DNA of 64,000 bases from Hymenobacter glacialis (GTDB lineage Bacteria > Bacteroidota > Bacteroidia > Cytophagales > Hymenobacteraceae), in NCBI RefSeq assembly GCF_001816165.1, contig NZ_MDZC01000101.1, positions 1-64,000 of the forward strand. The letters are read 5' to 3'. The translations under genes were made by a program, and so were the position numbers. Shown piece after piece: positions 1-8,830 of this stretch. Within the stretch, counting starts at the first letter, position 1. Every line of letters begins with the position of its first letter. A model generated the notes under the pieces. That model saw only the letters and a list, made by a program, of their open reading frames with translations, made no database searches and had not been told where the DNA came from.

Positions 1-1169
1 GCGCTGCCCGGGGCTGCCGCAGTTGAGGCGGCGGCGGTTGGTGCAGCCGCGCGCGGCGGCCGCACCGCACCGCCAGGGGCTGCAACTGAGGCGGGAGCGG
101 TTGGCGCCGCCCCGGGGCGGGCATGCAACTGCTCAATCAGCTGCCCCAGCTGTTGAATTTTGGCATCAAGTTCCTGGTTGCGGGCGGCCGACTCGGCGCG
201 GGACTGGCGAATGGCTTCGTCCAGGGCTTCCTTCTCCCGGGTTTCCAGCGCCAACTGCTCGCGCAGCTGCTGCGCCTCGGAGGTCACGGCTGGGGCCTGG
301 GCCAGTTGGGCCACCAGCTGGCTCATGCTGCGCTCGCGCTGGGCTTCGCGGGCTTCCAGGTCCTGCAGCTTTTGATGCAGCTGGGCCTGGCCATCCAGGC
401 GGGCCTGTTCCAGACGCTCTTTTTCGGCGCTATTGGCTGCTACTTCCGCAGCGGGGTAGCCGCCATACGGCGCGTCGTCGGGGATGTCATCGGCCCCCAG
501 CCAACGCCACATCTTGCGCCACGGGCTGGCCGGGGCGGCCGGATGGCTTGTTTCGGGACCGGTGGCGGCGGGCAGGCTGGCCGTAACGGGCTCCTCGGCC
601 AGCTCCTGGGCCCATTCCGTAATTTCCTCCTCGCTCAGGTCTACTTCGGGCTTGGCCAGCTGCTTGAGGCGGCGCGGGAGCTGGGTGGCGTCGCCCAGGA
701 GCTGGAAGTGGCCGCCGGGCTGCTGAGAGAGCTGCTCTTCGATTTCGGGGCCGAATTCGACCGGGGCTCCAAACACCACCACCCCGGAAACGAACTGCAG
801 ATTGGCTTGCTCCGGGCTGAGCTGCGGGGCCAGCCAGGCAGCCAGGGCTTCTTTTTGCTCGCGGAACTGCTCAAACGGATTGTCGGCCTCTCCCGCTCCG
901 CCCAGGGCGTTGCCTTCCAGCTGCCAGGCCCCGTAGCCCAACGCGGGCACGTGCAGCCGGCCCCCGCCCGGCACCAGCACCAGCAGCGTGATGCTGTGGG
1001 GCCGCACCACCACGGCATCCAGCACCGAGGCGCCGGCTTCTACGGCAAAGTTGGCCAAAAGCAGCGTTTCCGGACCGTCCTTGTCAGCCTCCAGGGCGGC
1101 GCGCACTTGCTCGTAAAGCTGCTGGCGGAGCGGGTTGGCAAAGGGAGCGTAGAGGTGGGCATGCAACAT
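1..1169 (-). CDS. NERD-like coiled-coil protein, 3' end beyond window
   Basis: An open frame of 389 codons runs off the left edge without a stop. The first ATG (reverse complement of 1167-1169) begins MLHAHLYAPF. Residues of about 35-150 (ANFAVEAGASVLDAVVVRPH, then LLVLVPGG) resemble the core of nuclease-related NERD domains, a degenerate restriction-endonuclease fold, but I see no clear catalytic E-x-K. An acidic linker follows, then a Glu/Gln/Ala-rich stretch of about 110 residues predicted to be coiled coil, then an Ala/Pro-rich tail. The strong GC third-position bias in this frame and the absence of stops argue it is real. Function is unknown; the NERD assignment is tentative. Confidence 0.65.
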   Translation of the reverse strand, partial: MLHAHLYAPFANPLRQQLYEQVRAALEADKDGPETLLLANFAVEAGASVLDAVVVRPHSITLLVLVPGGGRLHVPALGYGAWQLEGNALGGAGEADNPFEQFREQKEALAAWLAPQLSPEQANLQFVSGVVVFGAPVEFGPEIEEQLSQQPGGHFQLLGDATQLPRRLKQLAKPEVDLSEEEITEWAQELAEEPVTASLPAATGPETSHPAAPASPWRKMWRWLGADDIPDDAPYGGYPAAEVAANSAEKERLEQARLDGQAQLHQKLQDLEAREAQRERSMSQLVAQLAQAPAVTSEAQQLREQLALETREKEALDEAIRQSRAESAARNQELDAKIQQLGQLIEQLHARPGAAPTAPASVAAPGGAVRPPRAAAPTAAASTAAAPGS

Positions 1170-1318
1170 GGAAAGGAAATCGAAAACGCAGGCGGACGCC
1201 AGGAATGGGGGTTTACGGGTTTTTTTATTGAAAAAGAGAAACGCTGGCACCAATGCGGTGGACCGGCACTTTTACCGGCCTGGAAGCGAGAGCAAAGCGC
1301 CACTGCCTCGGGGGCACT

Positions 1319-1531
1319 TTAGTCGTCGTATTTTTTGCCTTTTTTCCGTTTATCCTTCCATTTTTTTCCCCGGCCATGGCCGTACTCTCCGTACCGTTTT
1401 GCTTGTTCGCGCAGCCAGATTTCTTCCCGGCTTAGTTGTCCGCTTCCACCTCCGTCGTCATTGAGCGGACCGCCCAGGAATACTTCGAGCGCCGACCTGG
1501 CTGGTCCCGCCGCCGGGGTATCCCGCGCCCG
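1319..1531 (-). other. Out-of-frame basic tail of the DUF6799 gene
   Basis: Downstream of a CCCGGG run at 1528-1533 the neighbouring minus-strand reading frame stays open to a TAA at 1319-1321. It encodes a plausible tail: EVFLGGPLNDDGGGSGQLSR, then EEIWLREQAKRYGEYGHGRG, ending in a Lys/Arg-rich stretch and DD. The annotated DUF6799 frame instead ends in an Arg-rich, low-complexity stretch at 1432. This looks like the authentic C-terminus displaced by a single missing base in a G/C run. The cause could be a sequencing or assembly error, a mutation, or a programmed shift. Confidence 0.45.
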
Positions 1532-1851
1532 GGCAGTGGGGCACCCAGCGTGAGCGCACCGTTGGCCCCGGGCCGCACGGCCACCACGCGGCCCCTCAAG
1601 TCGCAGGCCTGGCCTTCCAGCAGCTCGGTGCGGGTGCCGTTGGCAGCCACCAGGAAGCCGTCTTTGGTAATCACCGTGCCGGTGGGCAGGCGCGAATCGC
1701 GCGTCATGGGCCGCAGCTGGCCATTGCGTAGCACGTGCATCTGCCCGTTGCGCCGATGGAAGCCATCATTATCAGGCTGTTGGGCCACGGCCGGCATACT
1801 GAGACCCAGCAGCCCGGCAAAGGCAAGTAGAAAAGTAAAAGGTATTCGCAT
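1432..1851 (-). CDS. DUF6799 domain secreted protein
   Basis: A 139-residue protein with an N-terminal signal peptide (MRIPFTFLLAFAGLLGLSM, then PAVAQ). It is followed by repeated DGF/NGQ/DGF motifs (DGFHRRNGQMHVLRNGQLRP, then GTVITKDGFLVAANGTRTEL). These match the DUF6799 pattern of small exported Cytophagales proteins, in which short beta-like units of the form DGxxxxxDGxM repeat. The ATG at 1849-1851 is chosen because it puts the signal peptide at the N-terminus; a longer open frame reaching 2001 has no such logic. After about residue 105 the sequence becomes Arg-rich and unlike the family, probably because of a frameshift near 1530. Function unknown. Confidence 0.75.
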   Translation of the reverse strand: MRIPFTFLLAFAGLLGLSMPAVAQQPDNDGFHRRNGQMHVLRNGQLRPMTRDSRLPTGTVITKDGFLVAANGTRTELLEGQACDLRGRVVAVRPGANGALTLGAPLPGRGIPRRRDQPGRRSKYSWAVRSMTTEVEADN

Positions 1852-2246
1852 GGGGGACTGATACGGGAAAGGCAAGCACCGGGCCATTTCCCCAGGAAAT
1901 GGGCAGCCATACAAAGGTCGGTGCTTTTGCACCCCTTCCATCCTAATGGTCCATTCTTTCACGCTACCACTTTGCAAGGCACTGATTTGCTGTCTTGACA
2001 ATGGGGTACTGCATCACACCTATAATTGGTCTGCTGTTCGGCACTTTCACTCATTTTTTTGTGCGCTCATCTCTTTACCTATCTCCTTACCAGCGGTTGC
2101 CTCTACCCTGTTTAATGTGTCCGGCAAAACACCATTAGCGGAGCCCTAAATCAGGGCCACAATCTGCGTGCTGGCAGCCCGCCCAGGCCCTGCCCGAACA
2201 GCCGGCCCCGCCCCGCCGTAAGCCCAGCCTTACCAAGCGTGAACTT
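1852..2246. other. Intergenic region between divergent genes
   Basis: This 395-base gap separates the DUF6799 and DUF421 genes, which point away from each other, so it should hold two promoters. It is AT-richer than its surroundings. Apart from a small hairpin at 1884-1902 I see no RNA gene, repeat family or convincing TAnnTTTG box. Confidence 0.5.
1884..1902. repeat. Hairpin with three-base loop in DUF6799 leader
   Basis: CCATTTCC and GGAAATGG form a perfect 8-bp stem around the loop CCA. It lies 33-51 nt upstream of the DUF6799 start, within its likely leader. It resembles the small hairpins that build the larger palindromes in this window but stands alone. Confidence 0.4.
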
Positions 2247-2966
2247 ATGTCTCTGTTTCTGGCCGACCCCGTTATTCCCTTCGATTGGCAGCGCCTGGTG
2301 TGGCCCGGCGAACAAACGCCGTTTTACGCCCTGGAAGTGGTGGTGCGGTGCATTGCGACCTACCTGCTGCTGCTGGCGGCCCTGCGCATCACGGGGCGGC
2401 GCAGCGTGAAGCAGCTTTCGCTGTTTGAGCTGAGCATCGTTATCGGCCTGGGCTCCATTGCCGGCGACACCATGTTTTACCCCGAGGTGCCGCTGAGCCA
2501 CGCCGTTATCGTGTTTGGAACGGTAATGGGCATGTACTGGCTGTTCAACTATTTCACCGAAGTATCGCCCAAATTCAGCGACTGGATGGAGGGCAAGGAA
2601 GTGCGGCTGCTGCACGATGGGCAACTGAAATGGGACAATTTCAGTCGGCAGAACCTCACCCACAAAGAGCTGTTTGGGGAGCTGCGGCAGCAGCAGGTAG
2701 AACACCTGGGCCAGCTGAAAGCCGTGTACAGCGAAGCCACCGGCGAGTTAAGCCTGTTTTTTTACGACGACGCCGACGTACGCCCCGGCCTGTCCATCAT
2801 CCCCGAAGTGCTGGCCCGCGCCTCCGAAACCATTGCCACGGCCGGCCCCCACGCCTGCACTACCTGCGGCCAGGTGCAGGAGTTACAGGCCGCTGCCGCC
2901 TTCGCCTGCCCCACTTGCCGCCACCAGCGCTGGCTGCCGGCCAGCACGGCGCGGCGCGTTGCGTAG
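2247..2966 (+). CDS. DUF421 (YetF-like) membrane protein with C-terminal zinc-ribbon-like tail
   Basis: A 239-residue protein. Three hydrophobic segments near residues 28-50, 64-80 and 88-108 are followed by the conserved cytosolic YetF/DUF421 domain (PKFSDWMEGKEVRLLHDGQL, then LRQQQVEHLGQLKAVYSEAT). The ITGRRSVKQLS motif after the first helix is typical. YetF-family proteins are linked to membrane phospholipid handling and spore biology in Bacillus; their role in Bacteroidota is not known. After the family domain there is a tail with two Cys pairs, CTTC and CPTC, 18 residues apart, which looks like a rubredoxin-type zinc ribbon. The gene ends 19 bases before the convergent fluoride channel gene. 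Confidence 0.85.
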   Translation: MSLFLADPVIPFDWQRLVWPGEQTPFYALEVVVRCIATYLLLLAALRITGRRSVKQLSLFELSIVIGLGSIAGDTMFYPEVPLSHAVIVFGTVMGMYWLFNYFTEVSPKFSDWMEGKEVRLLHDGQLKWDNFSRQNLTHKELFGELRQQQVEHLGQLKAVYSEATGELSLFFYDDADVRPGLSIIPEVLARASETIATAGPHACTTCGQVQELQAAAAFACPTCRHQRWLPASTARRVA

Positions 2967-2985
2967 CCAGCCGCGCGCCTACCGC

Positions 2986-3357
2986 TTAGCCCCGCGCCAG
3001 CCAGTAGCCGGCGCTGGCCAGCAATACTCCCACCGCCACGCTGCCGCCTGCATACAGCGCCGCCAGCCCCACGTTGCCTTCGCGCAGCAGGCCCACGTTT
3101 TCCAGCGCAAACGCCGAGAACGTGGTAAAGCCGCCGCACACGCCCGTGATGAGCAGCAGCCGCCACGCCGCTCCCAGCTCGTGCCGCTCCAGCACCCCCA
3201 GCGCCAGGCCGGCCAGCAGGCAGCCCAGCGCATTCACGGCGCCCGTGCCCACGGGCCAGGCCAGCGGCCAGCGCCCCTGCACATACTGCTGCATGAAATA
3301 ACGCGCGATAGCGCCCAGGCCGCCCCCCGCACCAATAAGTAGCCAGGAATAATTCAT
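2986..3357 (-). CDS. crcB: Fluoride efflux channel CrcB/Fluc
   Basis: A 123-residue, four-helix inner-membrane protein of normal family length. Diagnostic motifs are visible: GAGGGLGAIARY at the N-terminus, GTGAVNALGCLLAG in the second helix, and GVCGGFTTFSAFALE, which carries the Thr/Phe residues lining the fluoride pore and the sodium-binding helix break. Fluc channels work as dual-topology dimers that let fluoride leave the cytoplasm. Only one gene is present, so a homodimer is expected. I looked for a fluoride riboswitch upstream and did not recognise one. It is convergent with the DUF421 gene. Confidence 0.95.
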   Translation of the reverse strand: MNYSWLLIGAGGGLGAIARYFMQQYVQGRWPLAWPVGTGAVNALGCLLAGLALGVLERHELGAAWRLLLITGVCGGFTTFSAFALENVGLLREGNVGLAALYAGGSVAVGVLLASAGYWLARG

Positions 3358-3484
3358 GCCGGCAAACTTACGCGCCGCTGCCCGCGCCCGCCACTGGCTG
3401 CAACCCCAGGGCCCGCCGCCGGGTTATACAACCCGCGCCACGCCGTAGTGGCCCGCACTTCCCTCCGCCTCTTCCGCACAACCC

Positions 3485-4429
3485 ATGCAAACCCGTCCGC
3501 TCGGCCGCTCTGGCCTTTCTATTTCACCCCTCATGCTGGGCGGCAACGTCTTCGGCTGGACCATCGACGAAGTCACTTCCTTTGCCGTGCTCGATGCTTT
3601 TGTGGCCGGCGGCGGCAATGCCATTGATACCGCCGACGGCTACTCGGTGTGGGTGCCCGGCCACGTGGGCGGCGAATCTGAAACCATCATTGGCAAGTGG
3701 CTGCAGCGGCGCGGCCGGCGCGATGACGTGGTTATTGCCACCAAAGTGGGCTGGGAGGTGAACGCCGACAACAAAGGCCTGAAAAAAGATTACATCCTGC
3801 GTGCCGTGGAAGGCTCGCTCAAGCGCCTGCAAACCGACTACATCGACCTCTACCAATCGCACAAAGACGACCCCAGCACCCCCGTAGAGGAAACGCTGGA
3901 AGCCTACGCCCAACTGGTAAAGGCGGGCAAAGTGCGTGTCATTGGCGCCTCCAACTTCACGGCCGAGCGCCTCAGCGAATCCCTGGCCGCCAGCCAGCAG
4001 CATGGCTTCCCGCGCTACGAAACCCTGCAAAACCTCTACAATTTGTACGACCGGGAAGATTTCGAGAAGAACCTAGCCCCGCTCCTGCTTCGCGAAAACA
4101 TTGGCGCCATTCCCTATTGTGGCCTGGCCGCTGGCTTCCTTACCGGCAAGTACCGCACCGAGGCCGACCTACAGAAAAGCCCCCGCGGTAGCGGCGTGGG
4201 CCAGAAATACCTCAACGACAAAGGCCTCGCCCTGCTCACCGCCATTGATGCCGTGGCCGACCGCCAGCAGGCCTCGCCCGCCCAGGTGGCCCTGGCCTGG
4301 CTCATGCAGGCTCCCGGCATCACGGCGCCCATAGCCAGCGCCACCAGCGTGGCCCAGGTCACGGAACTGCTCAAAGCCACGGAACTGCGGCTAACGCCCG
4401 AGGACCTGCAGACACTGGAGCAGGGGTAG
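3485..4429 (+). CDS. Aldo/keto reductase
   Basis: A 314-residue cytosolic NADPH-dependent oxidoreductase of the AKR superfamily ((beta/alpha)8 barrel). The catalytic tetrad can be placed at Asp48, Tyr53 (DTADGY), Lys87 (IATKVGW) and His126 (LYQSHKDD). The C-terminal cofactor-binding segment (APIASATSVAQVTELLKATE) is present. The N-terminus MQTRPLGRSGLSISPLMLGG is typical of the YdhF/YajO/Mgr subgroup. The substrate cannot be told from sequence. Transcription is convergent with the transglutaminase gene, and a palindromic element lies between them. Confidence 0.92.
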   Translation: MQTRPLGRSGLSISPLMLGGNVFGWTIDEVTSFAVLDAFVAGGGNAIDTADGYSVWVPGHVGGESETIIGKWLQRRGRRDDVVIATKVGWEVNADNKGLKKDYILRAVEGSLKRLQTDYIDLYQSHKDDPSTPVEETLEAYAQLVKAGKVRVIGASNFTAERLSESLAASQQHGFPRYETLQNLYNLYDREDFEKNLAPLLLRENIGAIPYCGLAAGFLTGKYRTEADLQKSPRGSGVGQKYLNDKGLALLTAIDAVADRQQASPAQVALAWLMQAPGITAPIASATSVAQVTELLKATELRLTPEDLQTLEQG

Positions 4430-4500
4430 CTCCGGTAGCAGGCGAAATGAGTGAGCGCATCAGTCACAAAGAGAGCGTGATGCTGAAAAGAGAACGTCTG

Positions 4501-4613
4501 AAAAGAACGTCATGCCGAGCGCAGCCGAGGCATCTCGCGTGGGGCAGTAACTCTATCGATTGGATTACTTGAACACGCGAAATGCCTCGGCTGCGCTCGG
4601 CAAGACCGTTCTT
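4501..4613. repeat. Palindromic element, family 1, copy A
   Basis: Arms 4501-4540 and 4574-4613 are inverted repeats sharing the core GCCGAGCGCAGCCGAGGCAT, with about 36 of 40 positions pairing. The centre holds AGTAA and TTACTT, also inverted. It lies between two convergent genes, so its RNA hairpin could end transcription from both sides. Copies at 14771-14870 and 57234-57341 share the core. Confidence 0.85.
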
Positions 4614-4637
4614 TCTTTAAAAAAAATTCCTGCGCCG

Positions 4638-5741
4638 CTACTGCACCGCTACGTCCGCAAACTCGTATTTGCGAGTCACTTCCAGGGGGCGGCCGTCGGC
4701 TTCGGCGTAGGGGTACACGAAGTAGTTGAGCGGCGGGCCGGCTTGTTTGGGGGCCAGTTCCACGTCGCGGCCCCGGGTGAATTCCACGCGGTTTTCGTCG
4801 TGCGCGCCGAAGAAGTAGTTGCGCTTGTCCGGGTTTTTGGCGGCTTCGGAGGCGTCTACCGGCACCCAGCCGGTTTCGGGCGTGTAAAACTCGGCCCAGC
4901 AGTGGTAGCCTTTTACTTCGCCCTTGCCGCGCTCGGGGGGCAGCGGCAGCCCGATGCTGAACCGCGCCGGAATGCCCAGGCTGCGGCAGTAGCCGATGAC
5001 GATGGCGTGAAAATCGGTGCAGTTGCCGCGGCGGGCGTCGCAGGCGTAGTAAATGTCGCCGCGGCCCCAGCCCTGGCCGGCTTTGTCGTAGGTCACGGTG
5101 CTCACCACGTGCTCGTAGATGGCACGGGCCTTTTCCAGGTCGGTTCTGGCGTTGGCCTTGGCCACCACTTCCTGGGCCTGCTGCCGGATGGTGGCGTCGA
5201 GCGGCACGAGGCGGTCGGGGGCCAGCCAACGGGCCATGTTGGGGTCGGTTTTTCCTTTCTTGCTGGGGTTGGCGGCGGCCGGGCCGGTGGCGCTCAGGTT
5301 GAGGTGCTCGCGGCGCGTGACCTGCGCCGTGAGCTTGAGCACCAGCGGGGCCGTGGGCGCGGTGGCCAGCTGCAGGTGCAGCATCTGGTTGCCGTAGGCG
5401 CCCTTCTCGATTTTGTACGGAACGGGCGAGTCAATTTTCAGGTCGCGCACGTCCTGCGAGGCGTCGGAGTGCGGCACGGGCAGCCACACGTCGAGGGATT
5501 TGGTGCCGGCGGGTGGGGCGGGCACGGTGGCCGTGGTGATGAGCACGAAGGTGCGACTGCGGGCAGCCACGGGCCGGGGCGCCGGAGCACTAAAGCTGGC
5601 CAGCACCGCGCAGGCGCCCAGCAACCCGGCCCAAACGGCCGAGCGGTTCTTCAACAAACTATTCACAACAACAAGGCAACAAGTCGCTGCTGGCGGGCGT
5701 CGGCAAAGCTGGTTTGAAGTCCTCAAAACACTCCAAATCAA
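4638..5741 (-). CDS. Transglutaminase-like domain protein, exported
   Basis: A protein of up to 367 residues. A hydrophobic segment near residues 35-52 (SAVWAGLLGACAVLASFSAP) is probably a signal peptide or anchor, so the true start may lie nearer residue 25 at a GTG. The transglutaminase-like core is clear: Cys241 in RRGNCTDFHA, His280 in KGYHCWAEFY and Asp296 in GWVPVDASEA form the papain-like triad. Bacterial members of this family act as envelope proteases or amide-cleaving enzymes, and few have known substrates. The region before the core is beta-rich and may bind substrate. It sits alone, convergent with the aldo/keto reductase gene. Confidence 0.85.
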   Translation of the reverse strand: MIWSVLRTSNQLCRRPPAATCCLVVVNSLLKNRSAVWAGLLGACAVLASFSAPAPRPVAARSRTFVLITTATVPAPPAGTKSLDVWLPVPHSDASQDVRDLKIDSPVPYKIEKGAYGNQMLHLQLATAPTAPLVLKLTAQVTRREHLNLSATGPAAANPSKKGKTDPNMARWLAPDRLVPLDATIRQQAQEVVAKANARTDLEKARAIYEHVVSTVTYDKAGQGWGRGDIYYACDARRGNCTDFHAIVIGYCRSLGIPARFSIGLPLPPERGKGEVKGYHCWAEFYTPETGWVPVDASEAAKNPDKRNYFFGAHDENRVEFTRGRDVELAPKQAGPPLNYFVYPYAEADGRPLEVTRKYEFADVAVQ

Positions 5742-6004
5742 CGACTACGGCAGTACGCCGTGTTCGTTGACGCAACGCCGCAAGGGCGCCCGCCAGTCAG
5801 GGCCAACCAGACCCCCAGCAGTACCCAAAGGTACGACCTGCCGCGCGGGGGCTACTTTCGCCGTTCATTCCTTTGGGCTGAAAGTGGCTGATTATCCAGG
5901 TTTGGTCTCAAAAACACCAACACAGCCTGCTAATACGCCTGTTTTACTATACGGCCAGCCATTTGCGCGTATAGGCTGTTACCCCCTCTCCTGTTCCCTT
6001 TCCC

Positions 6005-6427
6005 ATGGATGCTCCCCTCGAATCTTCTTCTTTAGCCCTGCTGGCGTTGCGCTGCCCGCGCTGCCACGAAGGCAAGCTCTTCAGCCACTCCGCGCTCAAC
6101 ATCACCAAATTTGCCCAAATGCCGGCCCAGTGCCCCGTGTGCGGGCAGTCGTTTGAGCCCGAGCCGGGGTTTTATTTCGGCTCGATGTACATCACCTTCG
6201 GTTTCAACGTAGCCACCATGTTTGCCGTGGGCATACCCCTCTACTTCCTGTTTGGCGACCCCGATACGTGGGTTTATGTGGTAACTGTAACCATCGTGTC
6301 GCTGCTGCTCATGCCGCTGGTACTGCGCTATTCCCGCGCCATCATGCTCTACCTGTTCGGCGGCGCGCGCTACGATGCTGACTGGCAAAAACACCGCCGA
6401 CCTATCACTGGCAGCACCGACTTTTAG
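6005..6427 (+). CDS. DUF983 membrane protein
   Basis: A 140-residue protein. The N-terminus has two Cys pairs, CPRC and CPVC (residues of about 18-50), forming a zinc-ribbon-like module, followed by the family signature EPGFYFGSMYITFGFN. Two transmembrane helices follow (FNVATMFAVGIPLYFLFG and VYVVTVTIVSLLLMPLVL). DUF983 proteins are common in Bacteroidota and Alphaproteobacteria, where some neighbour cytochrome oxidase genes; no precise function is established. Here no oxidase genes are near. A rho-independent terminator follows the stop. Confidence 0.88.
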   Translation: MDAPLESSSLALLALRCPRCHEGKLFSHSALNITKFAQMPAQCPVCGQSFEPEPGFYFGSMYITFGFNVATMFAVGIPLYFLFGDPDTWVYVVTVTIVSLLLMPLVLRYSRAIMLYLFGGARYDADWQKHRRPITGSTDF

Positions 6428-6448
6428 GGTCGCCAAAAAAGATAAAGC

Positions 6449-6481
6449 CCCAACCGCTCAATTGAGCAGCCGGGGCTTTTT
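6449..6481 (+). terminator. Rho-independent terminator after DUF983 gene
   Basis: AAAGCCCC pairs with GGGGCTTT, with an inner GCTCAATTGAGC palindrome, followed by a run of five T. It is placed 20 bases after the DUF983 stop. Confidence 0.8.
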
Positions 6482-6574
6482 AACAGACAAGGCACTTATG
6501 CAAAACGAAACGGGCCGCAGCGTCCGTAAAGAATTGCAGAACACCAGAAAGCTTGCAGCTTGCAGCTAAATAAA

Positions 6575-8572
6575 TTACCGCAGCGTCTGCGCCCGCCACA
6601 CGTCGTTGCGCGGGTTGGCGTCGGGCAGCAGCTTGCTAGCGTTGAGGCGCACCAGGGTGAGCGGCGTGGTAGACGGGTAGCGGAAGGTCCAGGTGGCGCC
6701 GCGCTGCCAGATTTCTACCGGCAGCTTTACGCGGCTGGTTTTGCCGCTGGTTTCGGTCACCTGAGCCGTGACGGGCATGGCGGCCTGGCCCCGGTTTTCG
6801 ATGGTGATGAGGGCGCCCTGGGCGGGGTCCTGGTTCACGTAGGCCACGGTGGTCACGGCCTGGTCCAGGGTCCAGTTGTTGTACACCCACTGGCGCCAGA
6901 ACCAGGTGAGGTCTTCGCCGCTGGCCTCGTGCATGGTCCGGAAAAAGTCCTTGGGCTGCGGGTGCTTGAAGGCCCACCGCTTAATGTAGGTGCGGAACGC
7001 GTAGTCGAACCGTTCGGGGCCCAGCACTTCTTCGCGCAGCAAAAACAGGCCGTAGCCCATCTTGCCGTAGGCCGCGAAGCCCAGGTTGCGGGCCTGCGTC
7101 ACGTCGGGCACGGTGTAGGGCGGGTCCACGGCGGGGTCGGCAATGGCGCGGGCCAGGCCCTGGGCCAGCCGCACGGTATCGTTCAGAAATTTGTACTCGC
7201 CGTTGTTGAAGTCGTTGGTCGTTAGAATGTTGATGAAGGTGTTGAAGCCTTCGTCCATCCACGGGTATTTCCGCTCGTTCGAGCCCACAATCATCGGAAA
7301 CCAGTTGTGGCCGAATTCGTGGTCCGTCACGCCCCACAGGTCTTCCTTGCGGGCTTTGGCGCCACAGAATACGATGCCGGGATACTCCATGCCGCCCACC
7401 ACGCCGGCCACGTTGGTAGCCACTGGGTAGGTGTATTCGTACCACTGCTTGGAGTTGAATTCGATGCTCTTCTTCACGTATTCCGTGCTGCGGTTCCAGG
7501 CCGTGTCCTGCGCCGACTCCGTGGGATACAGCGACATGGCCAGCGACTTGCGGCCGCTGGGCAGGTTCATTTTAGCCGCATCCCAGACGAAAGCTGCCGA
7601 GGCCGCCCAGGCCACGTCGCGGGCCTGCTGGCAGCGGAAGTGCCAAGTGAGGCGGCCGTTTTTGCCGGCCGGGCGGGAGCTGGCCTGCGTCACCTCGTCG
7701 GCGGAGCGCACCAGCACGGTTTTGTCGGAGCCCGCGGCCTGGGTCAGGCGGCGCTGTTGTGTGGCGGTGAGCACCTCGGCCGGGTTAACCAGCTCGCCCG
7801 AGCCGCCCACAATGAAGTTGGCGGGCACGTTGATGGTGTAGTCGTAGTTGCCGTATTCCAGGTAAAACTCGGCCGAGAGGTAGGGCAGCGTATTCCATCC
7901 TTCCACGTCGTCGTACACGGCCATGCGCGGGTACCACTGCGCAACTTCGAAGATTTCGCCGTTCTTGGTTTGCAGGCGGCCCAGGCGGTCGGCGCCGTAC
8001 TCGGGAATGTTGAAGGCGTAGCTGATGCGGATGCCCAGCTTGTCGCCTTTGGGCCGCAGGTCTTCGGGCAGTAGGATTTGCATGCGCGTGTCGTACACGC
8101 GGTAGTTGGCTTTTAGCTTCTTGCCGTGGAAGTCGATGGTTACGGTTTGTAGCGAGTCGCCGCCCCGGAAGCCCCGCGCGGCATTGCCGAAGCGCCCGCC
8201 GGCCACCGGCGTGGCTGCGGCACCGCGCGAGTCGGCCCGGAACAGGTTCTGGTCGAGCTGCAGCCACACGAAGGGCAGGCGGTCGGGGCTGTTGTTGGTG
8301 TAGGTAATGTCGACGGTAGCCGTCACGCGGGCCGTTTTATCGTCCAGGCTGGCGTCTATTTTGTAGTCGGCCGCGTTTTGCCAGTAGGCGGCGCCGGGCT
8401 GGCCGCCGGCCGTGCGTGTGGGCGTGGCCAGCTGCTCAATAAACGTTGGGTTGAACAGCGTGCGGGCGTCGTAGGCCGGGCCGGTGCTGGCTGGCAGCTG
8501 CGCCAGGGCCGCGCCAGACGTGGCAAGCAGCGCCGCGCTCAGCAGCACACCGGAGAGGAAAGGTATTTTCAT
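6575..8572 (-). CDS. M1 family metallopeptidase, exported
   Basis: A 665-residue gluzincin aminopeptidase. A signal peptide ([20 protein letters not shown]) supports the ATG at 8570-8572 over one seven codons upstream. The N-terminal beta-sandwich domain is followed by the catalytic domain. The exopeptidase motif GGMEYPG lies near residue 393. The zinc motif HEFGH lies at about 418-422, with the third ligand Glu in DEGFN near 441. The C-terminal part ([20 protein letters not shown]) is a beta-sandwich. Members of this M1 subgroup in Bacteroidota are periplasmic or surface peptidases that trim peptides for uptake. The length and domain order are complete. Confidence 0.93.
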   Translation of the reverse strand: MKIPFLSGVLLSAALLATSGAALAQLPASTGPAYDARTLFNPTFIEQLATPTRTAGGQPGAAYWQNAADYKIDASLDDKTARVTATVDITYTNNSPDRLPFVWLQLDQNLFRADSRGAAATPVAGGRFGNAARGFRGGDSLQTVTIDFHGKKLKANYRVYDTRMQILLPEDLRPKGDKLGIRISYAFNIPEYGADRLGRLQTKNGEIFEVAQWYPRMAVYDDVEGWNTLPYLSAEFYLEYGNYDYTINVPANFIVGGSGELVNPAEVLTATQQRRLTQAAGSDKTVLVRSADEVTQASSRPAGKNGRLTWHFRCQQARDVAWAASAAFVWDAAKMNLPSGRKSLAMSLYPTESAQDTAWNRSTEYVKKSIEFNSKQWYEYTYPVATNVAGVVGGMEYPGIVFCGAKARKEDLWGVTDHEFGHNWFPMIVGSNERKYPWMDEGFNTFINILTTNDFNNGEYKFLNDTVRLAQGLARAIADPAVDPPYTVPDVTQARNLGFAAYGKMGYGLFLLREEVLGPERFDYAFRTYIKRWAFKHPQPKDFFRTMHEASGEDLTWFWRQWVYNNWTLDQAVTTVAYVNQDPAQGALITIENRGQAAMPVTAQVTETSGKTSRVKLPVEIWQRGATWTFRYPSTTPLTLVRLNASKLLPDANPRNDVWRAQTLR

Positions 8573-8830
8573 GCGAAACAGTGAGTGGGACAAAACCCGG
8601 AGGATTAAAAAAAGCCAACTTCTTCGGCCAAAGGTAATAGCCGCATCGGCTCGCTACCCCAGGCAGGTGCGCACCAATTTCATCAGCCCGGTCAGGGCGT
8701 CCCAATTCGTTTCCGCAACCTCATCCACTGGCTTGTAGACAGGCCACGGCGGCCACCACCGCGGCAGCGGTTCCGTAAACACTTCGGCCAGGGCGCCGCA
8801 CAAGGTGCTGCCGGCCCCACCTTTACACCT

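Noticed and set aside
123..1322. Long plus-strand open frame of 399 codons at the left edge
   Set aside because: It is the exact codon-for-codon complement of the minus-strand NERD-like gene; its Leu/Gly/Gln-rich sequence has no domain and the minus frame has the better coding logic.
8654..8830. Minus-strand open stretch upstream of serA encoding EVFTEPLPRWWPPWPVYKPV
   Set aside because: It has no start outside the serA coding sequence and no recognised family. It may be a gene remnant but cannot be told from a chance open frame in GC-rich DNA.
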